Assembly: GCA_004297935.1 (NCBI GenBank)
Contig: SCRE01000010.1
Coordinates: forward strand, 62,001-126,000
DNA length: 64,000 bases
Origin: Microbacteriaceae bacterium
Lineage (GTDB): Bacteria; Actinomycetota; Actinomycetes; Actinomycetales; Microbacteriaceae
Direction of reading: 5' to 3'
Position numbers and translations under genes: made by a program. Within the stretch, counting starts at the first letter, position 1; every line of letters begins with the position of its first letter. Shown piece by piece: positions 1 through 7,944 of this stretch. Below the pieces are notes generated by a model. It worked only from the letters and a program-made list of their open reading frames with translations. It was not told the origin of the DNA and searched no databases.

Positions 1-36
1 GCCACAAAACCTCACAACCACAGAAGGAGCACGTCA

Positions 37-882
37 ATGAACACTCTTACCAGCGAGCCTGCCATCGCGGCTCACGGCCTTCGCAAGTCGTATGGCAAGA
101 CTTCCGTGCTAACCGGCATTGATTTCACGATTCCGCCGGGCACCGTCTTCGCCCTCCTCGGACCGAACGGGGCAGGCAAGACCACGGTCGTGAAAATCCT
201 GTCCACGCTGCTCAAGGCCGACTCCGGCACCGCCAATGTCAACGGCTTCGACGTGGCCACGCAGGCCGCGAACGTGCGAGACTCCATCAGCCTCACCGGG
301 CAGTTCGCCGCCGTCGACGAGATCCTCACCGGGCGGGAGAACCTCGCACTGGTCGCCAAATTGCGGCACCTCGCGGATGCGGGCACGATCGCCGACGGCC
401 TGCTCAATCGTTTCTCACTGACCGACGCGGGCGGTCGGAAGGTGTCGACGTACTCCGGGGGGATGCGTCGCCGACTCGATATCGCGATGAGCCTGATCGG
501 GAATCCGCACGTCATCTTCCTCGACGAACCGACGACCGGACTCGACCCGGAAGGCCGCATCGAGGTGTGGCAGGCCGTCAAGGCGCTCGCCGAGCACGGC
601 ACGACGGTGCTGCTGACGACGCAGTATCTGGACGAGGCCGAACAACTCGCCGACCGGATCGCCATTCTCCACGAGGGCCGTATCCTCGTCGACGGCACCC
701 TCGCCGAACTCAAGCAGCTGCTCCCGCCCACCACCATCGAATACGTCGAGAAACAGCCGACCCTCGAGGACGTCTTCTTCGCCATCGTCGGTAACCACGG
801 CGCGGATGGCGCAGCCGTCGCAGACCGTGCCCTCGCGGACCGCGCCGCCGGCACAACCCGCGCTACCGGCACAGACAAGTAG
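37..882 (+). CDS. ABC exporter ATPase, DrrA type
   Basis: This is the 281-residue ATP-binding subunit of a drug or lipid exporter of the daunorubicin-resistance (DrrA) type. It works on the cytoplasmic face of the membrane with the permease encoded next. Visible motifs are Walker A GPNGAGKT (residues 42-49), the Q-loop Gln near 89, the ABC signature YSGGM (139-143) and Walker B VIFLDEP (159-165). A C-terminal extension after the nucleotide-binding domain includes the LEDVFF segment common in DrrA proteins. The ATG at 37 follows AGAAGGAG at good spacing. The permease starts only 8 bases after the stop, so the two are co-transcribed. The substrate cannot be read from the sequence. Confidence 0.92.
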   Translation: MNTLTSEPAIAAHGLRKSYGKTSVLTGIDFTIPPGTVFALLGPNGAGKTTVVKILSTLLKADSGTANVNGFDVATQAANVRDSISLTGQFAAVDEILTGRENLALVAKLRHLADAGTIADGLLNRFSLTDAGGRKVSTYSGGMRRRLDIAMSLIGNPHVIFLDEPTTGLDPEGRIEVWQAVKALAEHGTTVLLTTQYLDEAEQLADRIAILHEGRILVDGTLAELKQLLPPTTIEYVEKQPTLEDVFFAIVGNHGADGAAVADRALADRAAGTTRATGTDK

Positions 883-890
883 GAGCGATC

Positions 891-1661
891 ATGACCACGC
901 AAACGCAATTCTTCGGCGACACCGCCGTCCTGACCGGACGATCCCTGAAGCACGTCACCCGCAGCATGGACACCATCATCACGACCTGTGTGATGCCGAT
1001 CGCGTTCCTGCTGTTGTTCGTCTACGTCTTCGGCGGCGCGATCAACACCGGCACCAACACCTCCTATGTGAACTATCTGCTGCCCGGCATTCTCCTCATC
1101 ACCGTCGCGTCGGGGGTGTCCTATACGGCATTCCGACTGTTCTTGGACATGCAGACCGGCATCTTCGAGCGATTCCAGTCCATGCCGATTGCACGGTCAT
1201 CCGTCCTGTGGGCGCACGTGCTGACCTCGCTCGTTGCCAATCTCGTCTCGATCCTTGTGGTGGTCGGCGTCGCGTTGATCACCGGTTTCCGCACGGGCGC
1301 AAGCCTCGGGGCATGGCTCGGGGTGGCCGGCATCCTGATCCTGTTCACCCTGGCGCTGACCTGGATCGCTGTGATCCCGGGATTGTCCGCGAAGTCAGCG
1401 GATGGCGCGGGCGCCTTCTCTTACCCGCTCATCTTCCTGCCGTTCATCAGTTCGGCGTTCGTGCCGACCACCAGCATGCCCGGACCGGTGCGCTGGTTCG
1501 CCGAGTATCAGCCGGTCACCTCGATCGTCGACTCGATTCGTGATCTCTTCACCGGTCAGCCGGTCGGCGGCGATATCTGGATCGCCCTCGCATGGTGTGC
1601 CGGGTTGCTGATCGTCGCCTACATCGCCGCGATGATCATCTACCGTCGCAAGATCTCCTAA
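891..1661 (+). CDS. ABC-2 type exporter permease, DrrB type
   Basis: This 256-residue integral membrane protein is the transport channel of the exporter energised by the preceding ATPase. It has about six hydrophobic segments, beginning near residue 30, with a conserved proline and glycine pattern in the loop after the second helix that is typical of ABC-2 permeases. AGGAG lies just before the ATG. It shares a transcript with the ATPase. Family membership follows from hydrophobic layout, length and the partner gene. Substrates of DrrAB-like pairs range from antibiotics to lipids and cannot be assigned here. Confidence 0.88.
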   Translation: MTTQTQFFGDTAVLTGRSLKHVTRSMDTIITTCVMPIAFLLLFVYVFGGAINTGTNTSYVNYLLPGILLITVASGVSYTAFRLFLDMQTGIFERFQSMPIARSSVLWAHVLTSLVANLVSILVVVGVALITGFRTGASLGAWLGVAGILILFTLALTWIAVIPGLSAKSADGAGAFSYPLIFLPFISSAFVPTTSMPGPVRWFAEYQPVTSIVDSIRDLFTGQPVGGDIWIALAWCAGLLIVAYIAAMIIYRRKIS

Positions 1662-1664
1662 AGC

Positions 1665-1736
1665 GAGACGACGCGGCTAACTGAAGACAGCGCGGCTGCA
1701 GGAGACGACGCGGCTAATCGGAGACGACGCGGCGGC
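1665..1736. repeat. Short imperfect tandem repeat at the exporter-recR junction
   Basis: A unit like GAGACGACGCGGCTAA occurs at 1665, 1702 and, in shortened form, 1721, with a more diverged copy at 1683. The last copies form the end of recR, encoding its final Arg-Arg-Val-Val-Ser-Asp and stop. The two genes converge here, and the repeat may have grown by slippage. No function is visible. Confidence 0.6.
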
Positions 1737-2313
1737 CTTCGAAGGCGCGGCCGAGGGTGACCTCGTCCGCGTATTCGAGGTCGCCGCCGACAGGCAGACC
1801 GGATGCGAGCCGGGTCACCTTGATCTCGAGCGTGCGCAGCAGGCGGCTCAGGTAGGTGGCCGTCGCTTCGCCCTCGAGGTTCGGGTCAGTGGCGATGATC
1901 ACCTCTTGAACGGTGCCATCTGCGAGCCGGGTCATCAGCTGCCGAATGCGCAGATCGTCGGGTCCGATACCGTCAATCGGGCTGATCGCCCCGCCGAGCA
2001 CGTGATACAGCCCCCGGAACTCCCGGGTGCGTTCGATCGCGACGACGTCCTTGGCCTCCTCGACGACACAGATCGACGTCTGGCTGCGCCGCGGGTCTCG
2101 GCAGATCGAGCACGTCTCTTCCTCTGACACATTGCCGCAGATCGCGCAGAACCGAACCTTGTCACGTACCGTCATCAGCACTTCCGCCAGGTGTGTGACG
2201 TCGAAGTTCTCAGTCTGCAGAATGTGAAACGCGATGCGCTGCGCAGACTTCGGGCCGATTCCCGGTAGCCGTCCGAGCTCGTCGATCAGCTCCTGGATGA
2301 TTCCTTCGTACAC
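1714..2313 (-). CDS. recR: Recombination mediator RecR
   Basis: RecR acts with RecO and RecF to load RecA on single-stranded gaps. The 199-residue length is standard. An N-terminal helix-hairpin-helix ([15 protein letters not shown], about residues 15-29) is followed by a four-cysteine zinc finger (CAIC to CSIC, about 56-71) and a Toprim domain beginning ICVVEEAKD near residue 81. The start lies 3 bases after the dnaX stop, so recR is the last gene of a dnaX-recR operon, as in many bacteria. A short tandem repeat encodes its extreme C terminus. Confidence 0.97.
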   Translation of the reverse strand: MYEGIIQELIDELGRLPGIGPKSAQRIAFHILQTENFDVTHLAEVLMTVRDKVRFCAICGNVSEEETCSICRDPRRSQTSICVVEEAKDVVAIERTREFRGLYHVLGGAISPIDGIGPDDLRIRQLMTRLADGTVQEVIIATDPNLEGEATATYLSRLLRTLEIKVTRLASGLPVGGDLEYADEVTLGRAFEGRRVVSD

Positions 2314-2316
2314 CTG

Positions 2317-4671
2317 CTACCTCGCCTCGCCGCGCGGGGCGGGTTGTTCTTCGATGAATGTCGCACCGAGGATCTCCCGCACAACGGCCTCGCCGTAGCG
2401 CTGCGGCTTTTCAAACGCGACGGATGCGGATGCCCGCGTCTCCGGGGCGGCTCCGCGCTCTGGGGCCGCCCGCCTCTCGCTCGCCGTGCCGATTCCATTC
2501 GGTGTGCCGGTGTCGATCCGTGGGCCTGCCTCGATCGTCGAGTCGGAGCCGTTCACCGAGCCGGTGCCGGTCGCCGAGCCGGTGCCAGTCGCCGAGCCGG
2601 TGCCGGTCGCCGAGCCGGTGCCGGTCGCCGAGCCGGTCGTGGTGCCCGCCGGGTCACGCCCGAGCTGCTCGTCTGGCTCCATCGGGCCGTCGTACCATCC
2701 GCCTGTTGCGGTCGCTGTCGCAGTCGCTACCGGCACGACGACTGCGCTCTCCTGCGGAACAGGCGGCTCAAACGGCGGCTCGATCTCCGGTGGTGCATCA
2801 TCGTCCGTCGGTCCATCCTGCAGGGCCGCCGCCGCTCCCCCGCCCGGAATTGCCACGGTCGGCCAGTTCGTGGTCGACGAGCTCGACGGGGTCTGCTCTC
2901 CCGGCCGCACCGACGCCGGCGGTCGGGCCGTCTGCGTCGGCGGCTGAACCTGCACGGGCGTCCGACCATCCACCTTCGCGATGAACTTCACCCGGATTCC
3001 GAGCACGGCGAGAATCGCCTGGCGCAGATATTCGCTGACGCCCTGACCGCCGCCCGTCTGCTGCTTGAAGCTGGCGACGTCGTTGCCACTCGGGAAGAAC
3101 AGTGTGAGCACGTCACCGTCGAGTTTGTTGACGCTCGCCGTGAACACGACCATCCACGCGCTGCGCTTGGCAGTCTGCACTGCGTCGAGGATCTGCGTCC
3201 AGGCGTCCTTGACCTGCTGGGTTGTCACAGTGCCGATCGGTGGCGAAGGCCGCGCTGATGGGCGTGCGCTCCGTTCGACCGGATCGACTTCGGTTGGGGC
3301 GGGCTCATGGCCGGGGGTCTCGATACGCTCGCTGGCGCTCAAATCCTCGCTCGCAGGCTCGCTGGCGACAAGGGTCGCGGATCGCTGCGCGGTCCCTGAA
3401 CTCCACCGCTCTACTCGACCGACAGGAGCGGCAGCGCTCGCATCCTGACCGGCAGAGGCGGCAACGCTCGCATCCCGACCGACGAGAGCGGGGACCGCGG
3501 CATCCGCGACGCCGACGCGGCGCTCGAGCCGTTCGACGCGAGCGAGTGCACCACGCTCGGTGGCGTCGCTGGCGAGCACGAGCATCCGGGCGATCATGAG
3601 CTCGAGGTGGAGCCGCGGCGACGTCGCCCCGGTCATCTCGGTCAGCGCCGCGTTGACGATGTCGGCGCAGCGTGACAGCTCGGCCTGCCCGAACTTGGCG
3701 GCTTGTGCGGCCATGCGCTCGAGTTCGTCCTGCGGAATGCCGCGCAGCACGGCGGCGGCCCCCTCCGCCGAGGTTGCGGCGACGATGATGAGGTCACGCA
3801 GTCGCTCGAGCAGATCCTCGACGAAACGTCGTGGGTCCTGGCCCGTCTGGATGACGCGGTCGGTGGCCGCGAATGCGCCGGGGCCATCCGCGGCGGCGAT
3901 CGCGTCGATGGCTTCATCGAGCAAGGCGCCGTGGGTGTAGCCGAGCAATGCGACGGCGCGCTCGTACTCGATGGTGTCACCCTCGGAACCGGCCATCAGC
4001 TGGTCGAGCAGCGACAGGGTGTCGCGCGGCGACCCGCCGCCGGCCCGCACGACCAGAGGCAGCACGCCGGGGGCGACCGTGACCTGTTCGCTGTCGCATA
4101 ACTGTTGCACATAGTCGAGCATCTGCGCGGGCGGCACCAGCCGGAACGGATAGTGATGCGTTCGCGAGCGGATGGTGCCGATCACCTTGTCAGGTTCGGT
4201 CGTCGCGAAGATGAACTTGACATGTTCTGGCGGCTCTTCGACGATCTTCAGCAGCGCGTTGAACCCGCTCGCCGTGACCATATGCGCCTCGTCGAGGATG
4301 AAGATCTTGTAGCGATCGCGCGCCGGCGCGAAGATGGCGCGTTCGCGCAGATCGCGCGCATCGTCGACACCGCCGTGGCTGGCCGCGTCGATCTCGACGA
4401 CGTCGAGCGAACCGCCGCCGTCACGCCCGAGTTCGATGCAACTGGGACACTTTCCGCACGGTGTATCGGTCGGACCTTCGGCACAGTTCAGGCAGCGCGC
4501 CAGGATGCGTGCGCTCGTCGTCTTGCCGCAACCGCGCGGCCCGCTGAACAAATACGCGTGATTCACGCGGTTGGTGCGCAGTGCGGTCATGAGCGGTTCC
4601 GTCACCTGAGACTGACCGATCATCTCGGCGAACGACTCTGGCCGGTAACGGCGATACAGGGCTGTGACCAC
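2317..4671 (-). CDS. dnaX: DNA polymerase III subunit gamma/tau
   Basis: DnaX is the clamp-loader ATPase of the replicative polymerase. The 784-residue protein has Walker A GPRGCGKT (44-51), the zinc-binding cysteines C60, C63, C72, C75 and C78 (four expected as ligands) and Walker B DEAH (127-130), followed by the lid and collar domains to about residue 370. The rest is a long, low-complexity, Pro/Ala/Ser/Thr-rich tau extension. Two odd pieces lie in it: residues about 444-453 are encoded by a REP-like palindromic sequence, and about 681-705 by an 18-bp tandem repeat that reads Ala-Thr-Gly-Thr-Gly-Ser. Both map to the flexible linker, where added sequence should be tolerated. recR follows in the same operon. 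Confidence 0.97.
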   Translation of the reverse strand: MVTALYRRYRPESFAEMIGQSQVTEPLMTALRTNRVNHAYLFSGPRGCGKTTSARILARCLNCAEGPTDTPCGKCPSCIELGRDGGGSLDVVEIDAASHGGVDDARDLRERAIFAPARDRYKIFILDEAHMVTASGFNALLKIVEEPPEHVKFIFATTEPDKVIGTIRSRTHHYPFRLVPPAQMLDYVQQLCDSEQVTVAPGVLPLVVRAGGGSPRDTLSLLDQLMAGSEGDTIEYERAVALLGYTHGALLDEAIDAIAAADGPGAFAATDRVIQTGQDPRRFVEDLLERLRDLIIVAATSAEGAAAVLRGIPQDELERMAAQAAKFGQAELSRCADIVNAALTEMTGATSPRLHLELMIARMLVLASDATERGALARVERLERRVGVADAAVPALVGRDASVAASAGQDASAAAPVGRVERWSSGTAQRSATLVASEPASEDLSASERIETPGHEPAPTEVDPVERSARPSARPSPPIGTVTTQQVKDAWTQILDAVQTAKRSAWMVVFTASVNKLDGDVLTLFFPSGNDVASFKQQTGGGQGVSEYLRQAILAVLGIRVKFIAKVDGRTPVQVQPPTQTARPPASVRPGEQTPSSSSTTNWPTVAIPGGGAAAALQDGPTDDDAPPEIEPPFEPPVPQESAVVVPVATATATATGGWYDGPMEPDEQLGRDPAGTTTGSATGTGSATGTGSATGTGSATGTGSVNGSDSTIEAGPRIDTGTPNGIGTASERRAAPERGAAPETRASASVAFEKPQRYGEAVVREILGATFIEEQPAPRGEAR
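2558..2629. repeat. 18-bp tandem repeat in dnaX
   Basis: Four head-to-tail copies of an 18-bp unit (GAGCCGGTGCCGGTCGCC on the plus strand, one copy with a single change) plus a partial fifth. The unit is a multiple of three, so changes in copy number keep the dnaX frame and only lengthen or shorten the tau linker. It should be prone to slippage between strains. Confidence 0.9.
3315..3340. repeat. REP-like sequence inside dnaX
   Basis: This 26-bp stretch (GGGTCTCGATACGCTCGCTGGCGCTC, written here in two parts: GGGTCTCGATACG and CTCGCTGGCGCTC) matches one arm of the intergenic palindrome at 63729 and resembles that at 7891. It is in frame and encodes Ser-Ala-Ser-Glu-Arg-Ile-Glu-Thr-Pro of DnaX. 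An intergenic repeat has apparently been captured in a coding sequence. Confidence 0.75.
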
Positions 4672-4912
4672 GGCTCAATGGTAGTCGGAGCCGCCGACAG
4701 TGCCCGCGCGGCTCGTGACGGCGGACGCCACCGGTCACGCGCAGCGGATGCCGCCGATCGTGCGCACCAGCATCCGCTCGTTTGCGCTGGGCCGGGGATT
4801 TGACGACAACCCGGACGATTCGTGGCTCCCGTCCGGGCTAGCGCGCAAAGTCCGGCGCTGCGTGACGGTGTGCCGGGGTGTGCGCCGGCGCACCAGGCCC
4901 GCACCCGGCGAC

Positions 4913-6463
4913 TCAGTCGGGGAGGCCGAGCGCGGGCATCTGCTCGATGCCGAACGTGTGCGCGAGCGCCGAACGCGCCGCGAACCAGCCGTTCATGCCG
5001 TGAACGCTCGGGCCGGGCACTGTCGACGCCGAGCACAGGTAGACGCCGTCGATCGGCGTGCGCCACGGATCCCTCGACATGACGGGCCGTCGCACCAGTT
5101 GCGTCAGCGAGATCGCCCCGCCGGAGATCTCACCTCCGATGTCATTCGGATTGTGCTCGGCCAGTTGCGCTGCCGACATCGAAGCACTCGCCAGAATCGT
5201 GTCGCGGAACCCCGGCGCGTATCGCTCGATCTGCCGCGTGATCGTCTCGGTCGCATCCAGCGTCGATCCGTGCGGCACATGCGCGTACGCCCACACCACG
5301 TGCTGCCCGGCGGGTGCGCGCGTCGCATCGAACAGCGATGGCTGCGACACCAGCGTGAACGGATGCGCCGGGTGTCGCCCCTGCGCAACCTCACGCTCCG
5401 CACGTGCGAGCTCGCCGCGCCGCCCGCCGAGGTGCACGGAGGCCGCAGCCGCGATATCCTGACTCGACCAGGGAATCGGTGCGCTCACGGCGAAGTCGAC
5501 CTTGGCAACCCCGGGCCCGTATCGATAACGCTCCAGTCTCGCGCGGTAGGCGGCCGGCACCTCGTATGCCCAGCTGCTCGGCACCCGGCTGCTCGGCACC
5601 CGCCCACTTCGAACCGGCCCGCTTCGCTTGTCACCCGGCTGGTCGCCCGCCGACACCAACTGCAGCAGTGCGCGCGGCGATGTATCGAACAGGGTCGCCC
5701 GCGCCAGAGGCAGGTCTCGCATCGCCGTCACTTCGAAGCCTGTGACGATTTCGCCCCCGTGAGCGAGCAGATCGGCGGCGAGCGCATCCGCGATCGATTG
5801 CGACCCGCCGACGGGAATCCCCCAGCCGCGTGCGTGCCCGTGCATGGCAAGCACGAGTCCCGCGCCCGCGGCCGCAATCGACGGCAGCTGCGCGCTCGCG
5901 TGCGCCGCGACTCCGGTGAGCAGCGCTGGGGCAACGTCCCCTCGAAAACGAGCGCCCCACAGGCGGCTGCCCTGTTCGAGGGCCCGCAGTCCGAACCCTG
6001 CATCGACGAACGGATGCGCCGGCCAGCGCAAAAGCGACGACCCGGTGAACTCGGTGACCGCATCCACTCCGCGCACGAGCGGGTCGAACAGGCGCCGCCA
6101 CGCCGCACCGTCGGCGCCGAGAGCCTCGACGGTCCGTTCGAGGTCGCGCCAGGCGACTCCAGCCCGTCCGCCGTCGAGCGGATGCGCATACGACGCTTCG
6201 GGGACGACGAACGGCACTCGCCGCTCGAGTTCGAACTCGCGGAAGAATGGCGAGGCGAGCGCCTGCGGGTGCACCGCGGAGCAGACATCGTGACGAAAGC
6301 CGGGCAGCGTCAGTTCGCCGGTGCGTGCACCGCCACCTGGTCGCTCCGCCCGCTCGTACACGCGCACCGACAACCCAGCTCGAGCAAGCGTCACCGCGGC
6401 GGCGAGCCCATTCGGCCCACTGCCGATGACGTTGACGTCGACTCCGTCGCTCACCCTGCTCAC
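4913..6463 (-). CDS. FAD-dependent oxidoreductase, phytoene dehydrogenase-like
   Basis: This is a 516-residue flavoprotein of the COG1233 / phytoene-desaturase group, with an N-terminal dinucleotide-binding motif (VIGSGPNGLAAAVTLARAGL, about residues 11-30) and the second FAD signature (YERAERPGGGARTGE) near residue 36. The C-terminal FAD contact GVYLCSASTVPGPSVHGMNG is also clear. Near residues 285-295 the Ser/Val/Arg/Pro-rich linker has short internal repeats. There are no carotenoid genes nearby, so it more likely belongs to the poorly characterised amine-oxidase-like relatives than to true CrtI. It is separated from dnaX by 241 bases in which no feature is visible. Confidence 0.85.
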   Translation of the reverse strand: MSRVSDGVDVNVIGSGPNGLAAAVTLARAGLSVRVYERAERPGGGARTGELTLPGFRHDVCSAVHPQALASPFFREFELERRVPFVVPEASYAHPLDGGRAGVAWRDLERTVEALGADGAAWRRLFDPLVRGVDAVTEFTGSSLLRWPAHPFVDAGFGLRALEQGSRLWGARFRGDVAPALLTGVAAHASAQLPSIAAAGAGLVLAMHGHARGWGIPVGGSQSIADALAADLLAHGGEIVTGFEVTAMRDLPLARATLFDTSPRALLQLVSAGDQPGDKRSGPVRSGRVPSSRVPSSWAYEVPAAYRARLERYRYGPGVAKVDFAVSAPIPWSSQDIAAAASVHLGGRRGELARAEREVAQGRHPAHPFTLVSQPSLFDATRAPAGQHVVWAYAHVPHGSTLDATETITRQIERYAPGFRDTILASASMSAAQLAEHNPNDIGGEISGGAISLTQLVRRPVMSRDPWRTPIDGVYLCSASTVPGPSVHGMNGWFAARSALAHTFGIEQMPALGLPD

Positions 6464-6465
6464 CT

Positions 6466-6521
6466 GCTTCGCTCAGCCCACCCTATTCGACACGCTTCGC
6501 TCAGCCCATCCTGTTCGGCCC
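6466..6521. repeat. 28-bp direct duplication upstream of the oxidoreductase
   Basis: Two adjacent 28-bp copies start GCTTCGCTCAGCCCA and differ at a few positions. They fill most of the space between the oxidoreductase start and the ackA stop. They could be slippage products; no regulatory role can be shown. Confidence 0.6.
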
Positions 6522-6567
6522 ATCCTGTCCACTCTGCATTCACGCCACTGCAATCGCACCACCAGGT

Positions 6568-7767
6568 TCAGTCCGAGGCTCGCACAACAATCGCTAACGT
6601 CTGGCGTGCGATCTCGAGTTCCTCGTTCGTCGGGATGACCAGAACGGCCACGCGCGAGTCATCCGCCGAGATGGCTCGGGCATCGCGGCCCGCGGCTTCG
6701 TTCCGCTCCGCATCGATCCGGATGCCCATCGACTCGAGCCCGGCCAACGCCCCGGCACGCACGAGCGCGTTGTTCTCGCCGACGCCGGCGGTGAACGTGA
6801 TCACGTCGAGCCCGCCGAGCTGCGCGAAGTAGGCGCCGACGTACTGCTTGATCCGATGCAGATACACCCCGATGGCCAGCTCGGCAGCCGCGTCACCGCC
6901 TGCCGAGGCCTTCTGGACGTCCCGCATATCACCGTGCCCGCCAAGACCGAGCAGCCCGCTGCGCCGGTTGAGCAACACGTCGAGCTGGTCGATGTCATAC
7001 CCTGCGGTGCGGTTCAGATGAAACAGCACGGCGGGGTCGATGTCCCCCGAGCGTGTGCCCATCATCAGACCTTCCAACGGAGTCATGCCCATGCTGGTCT
7101 CGACCGAGCGGCCGCCATCGACCGCGCATGCAGATGCCCCGTTGCCCAGGTGCAACACGATCTGCTTGAGCTCGGCGAGGGGCCGGCCCAAGAATGCGGC
7201 GGCCGCCTCGGACACGTATTTGTGCGACGTGCCATGAAAGCCATAGCGGCGCACCCGGTGCCGCTCGGCCACGTGAGCGTCGATCGCATACGTGTATGCG
7301 GTGGGCGGCAGCGTCTGATGGAACGCCGTGTCGAAGACGGCCACGTGCGGCAGGCTCGGAAACGCCTTCTCAGCCGCGACGATACCCTGCACGTTTGCCG
7401 GGTTGTGCAGCGGCGCCAGCTCGGAGAGGTCCTCGATGCTCAGTCGCACCAGGTCGGTGATCAGCGTCGGCTCGACGAAGCGCATGCCACCGTGCACGAC
7501 CCTGTGGCCGACGGCGACCGGCGGATGCTGCTGCAGGCTGGGCCCGCTCCGCTCGAACGCGTCCAACATGACCGCGAACCCGGCGGTATGATCCGGGATC
7601 GGCAGTGTGCGCTCGGCGATCCCCGCCGGCACGCGATGTGTCGACTGCCCGCTTGCCTCACCGATGCGCTCGACCAGGCCGCTCGCGAGAGTCTGCTCGG
7701 TGTCCATGTCGATCAGCTGGTATTTGAACGACGACGACCCGCTGTTGACGACGAGGATGCTGCTCAC
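6568..7767 (-). CDS. ackA: Acetate kinase
   Basis: AckA interconverts acetyl phosphate plus ADP with acetate plus ATP in the cytoplasm. The 399-residue length is normal. Typical motifs are VVNSGSSSFKYQL at the N terminus, YGFHGTSHKYV (about residue 175), HLGNGASACAV and the adenosine-binding GVGENNALVR (about 325). Its ATG lies 177 bases downstream of the pta stop on the same strand, with a REP-like palindrome between them. With pta it forms the acetate overflow and acetate activation pathway, which also supplies acetyl phosphate to response regulators. Confidence 0.97.
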   Translation of the reverse strand: MSSILVVNSGSSSFKYQLIDMDTEQTLASGLVERIGEASGQSTHRVPAGIAERTLPIPDHTAGFAVMLDAFERSGPSLQQHPPVAVGHRVVHGGMRFVEPTLITDLVRLSIEDLSELAPLHNPANVQGIVAAEKAFPSLPHVAVFDTAFHQTLPPTAYTYAIDAHVAERHRVRRYGFHGTSHKYVSEAAAAFLGRPLAELKQIVLHLGNGASACAVDGGRSVETSMGMTPLEGLMMGTRSGDIDPAVLFHLNRTAGYDIDQLDVLLNRRSGLLGLGGHGDMRDVQKASAGGDAAAELAIGVYLHRIKQYVGAYFAQLGGLDVITFTAGVGENNALVRAGALAGLESMGIRIDAERNEAAGRDARAISADDSRVAVLVIPTNEELEIARQTLAIVVRASD

Positions 7768-7793
7768 GGACTCCTCTTTCTGTGCTGGTGGTC

Positions 7794-7936
7794 GTTGGTC
7801 GAGCGATGCCCTGAGGGGGCCGCCCGCGGCCGCCTCGAAGGGTAGCGAGCGCCAGCGAGCATATCGAGACCTGCAGAACCGAACCGCGGTGGTCTCGATA
7901 CACGTACTCGCTGCGCTCGTGCGCTACTCGACCAAC
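7794..7936. repeat. REP-like palindromic element between pta and ackA
   Basis: The element begins GTTGGTCGAG and ends CTCGACCAAC. Inside it, an arm with GCGAGCGCCAGCGAGC and TATCGAGACC (7842-7871) faces GGTCTCGATA at 7891. The same words occur at 63682-63767 and inside dnaX. Such elements between co-directional genes may form hairpins that affect message stability or end transcription. Confidence 0.75.
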
Positions 7937-7944
7937 GTGGACCG

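Noticed and set aside
2558-2629. Regular 18-bp units considered as a CRISPR array
   Set aside because: There are no spacers between the units; it is a coding tandem repeat in dnaX.
4700-6832. Plus-strand open frame of 710 codons
   Set aside because: It runs antisense across the FAD oxidoreductase and into ackA and encodes a low-complexity Arg/Ala-rich protein.
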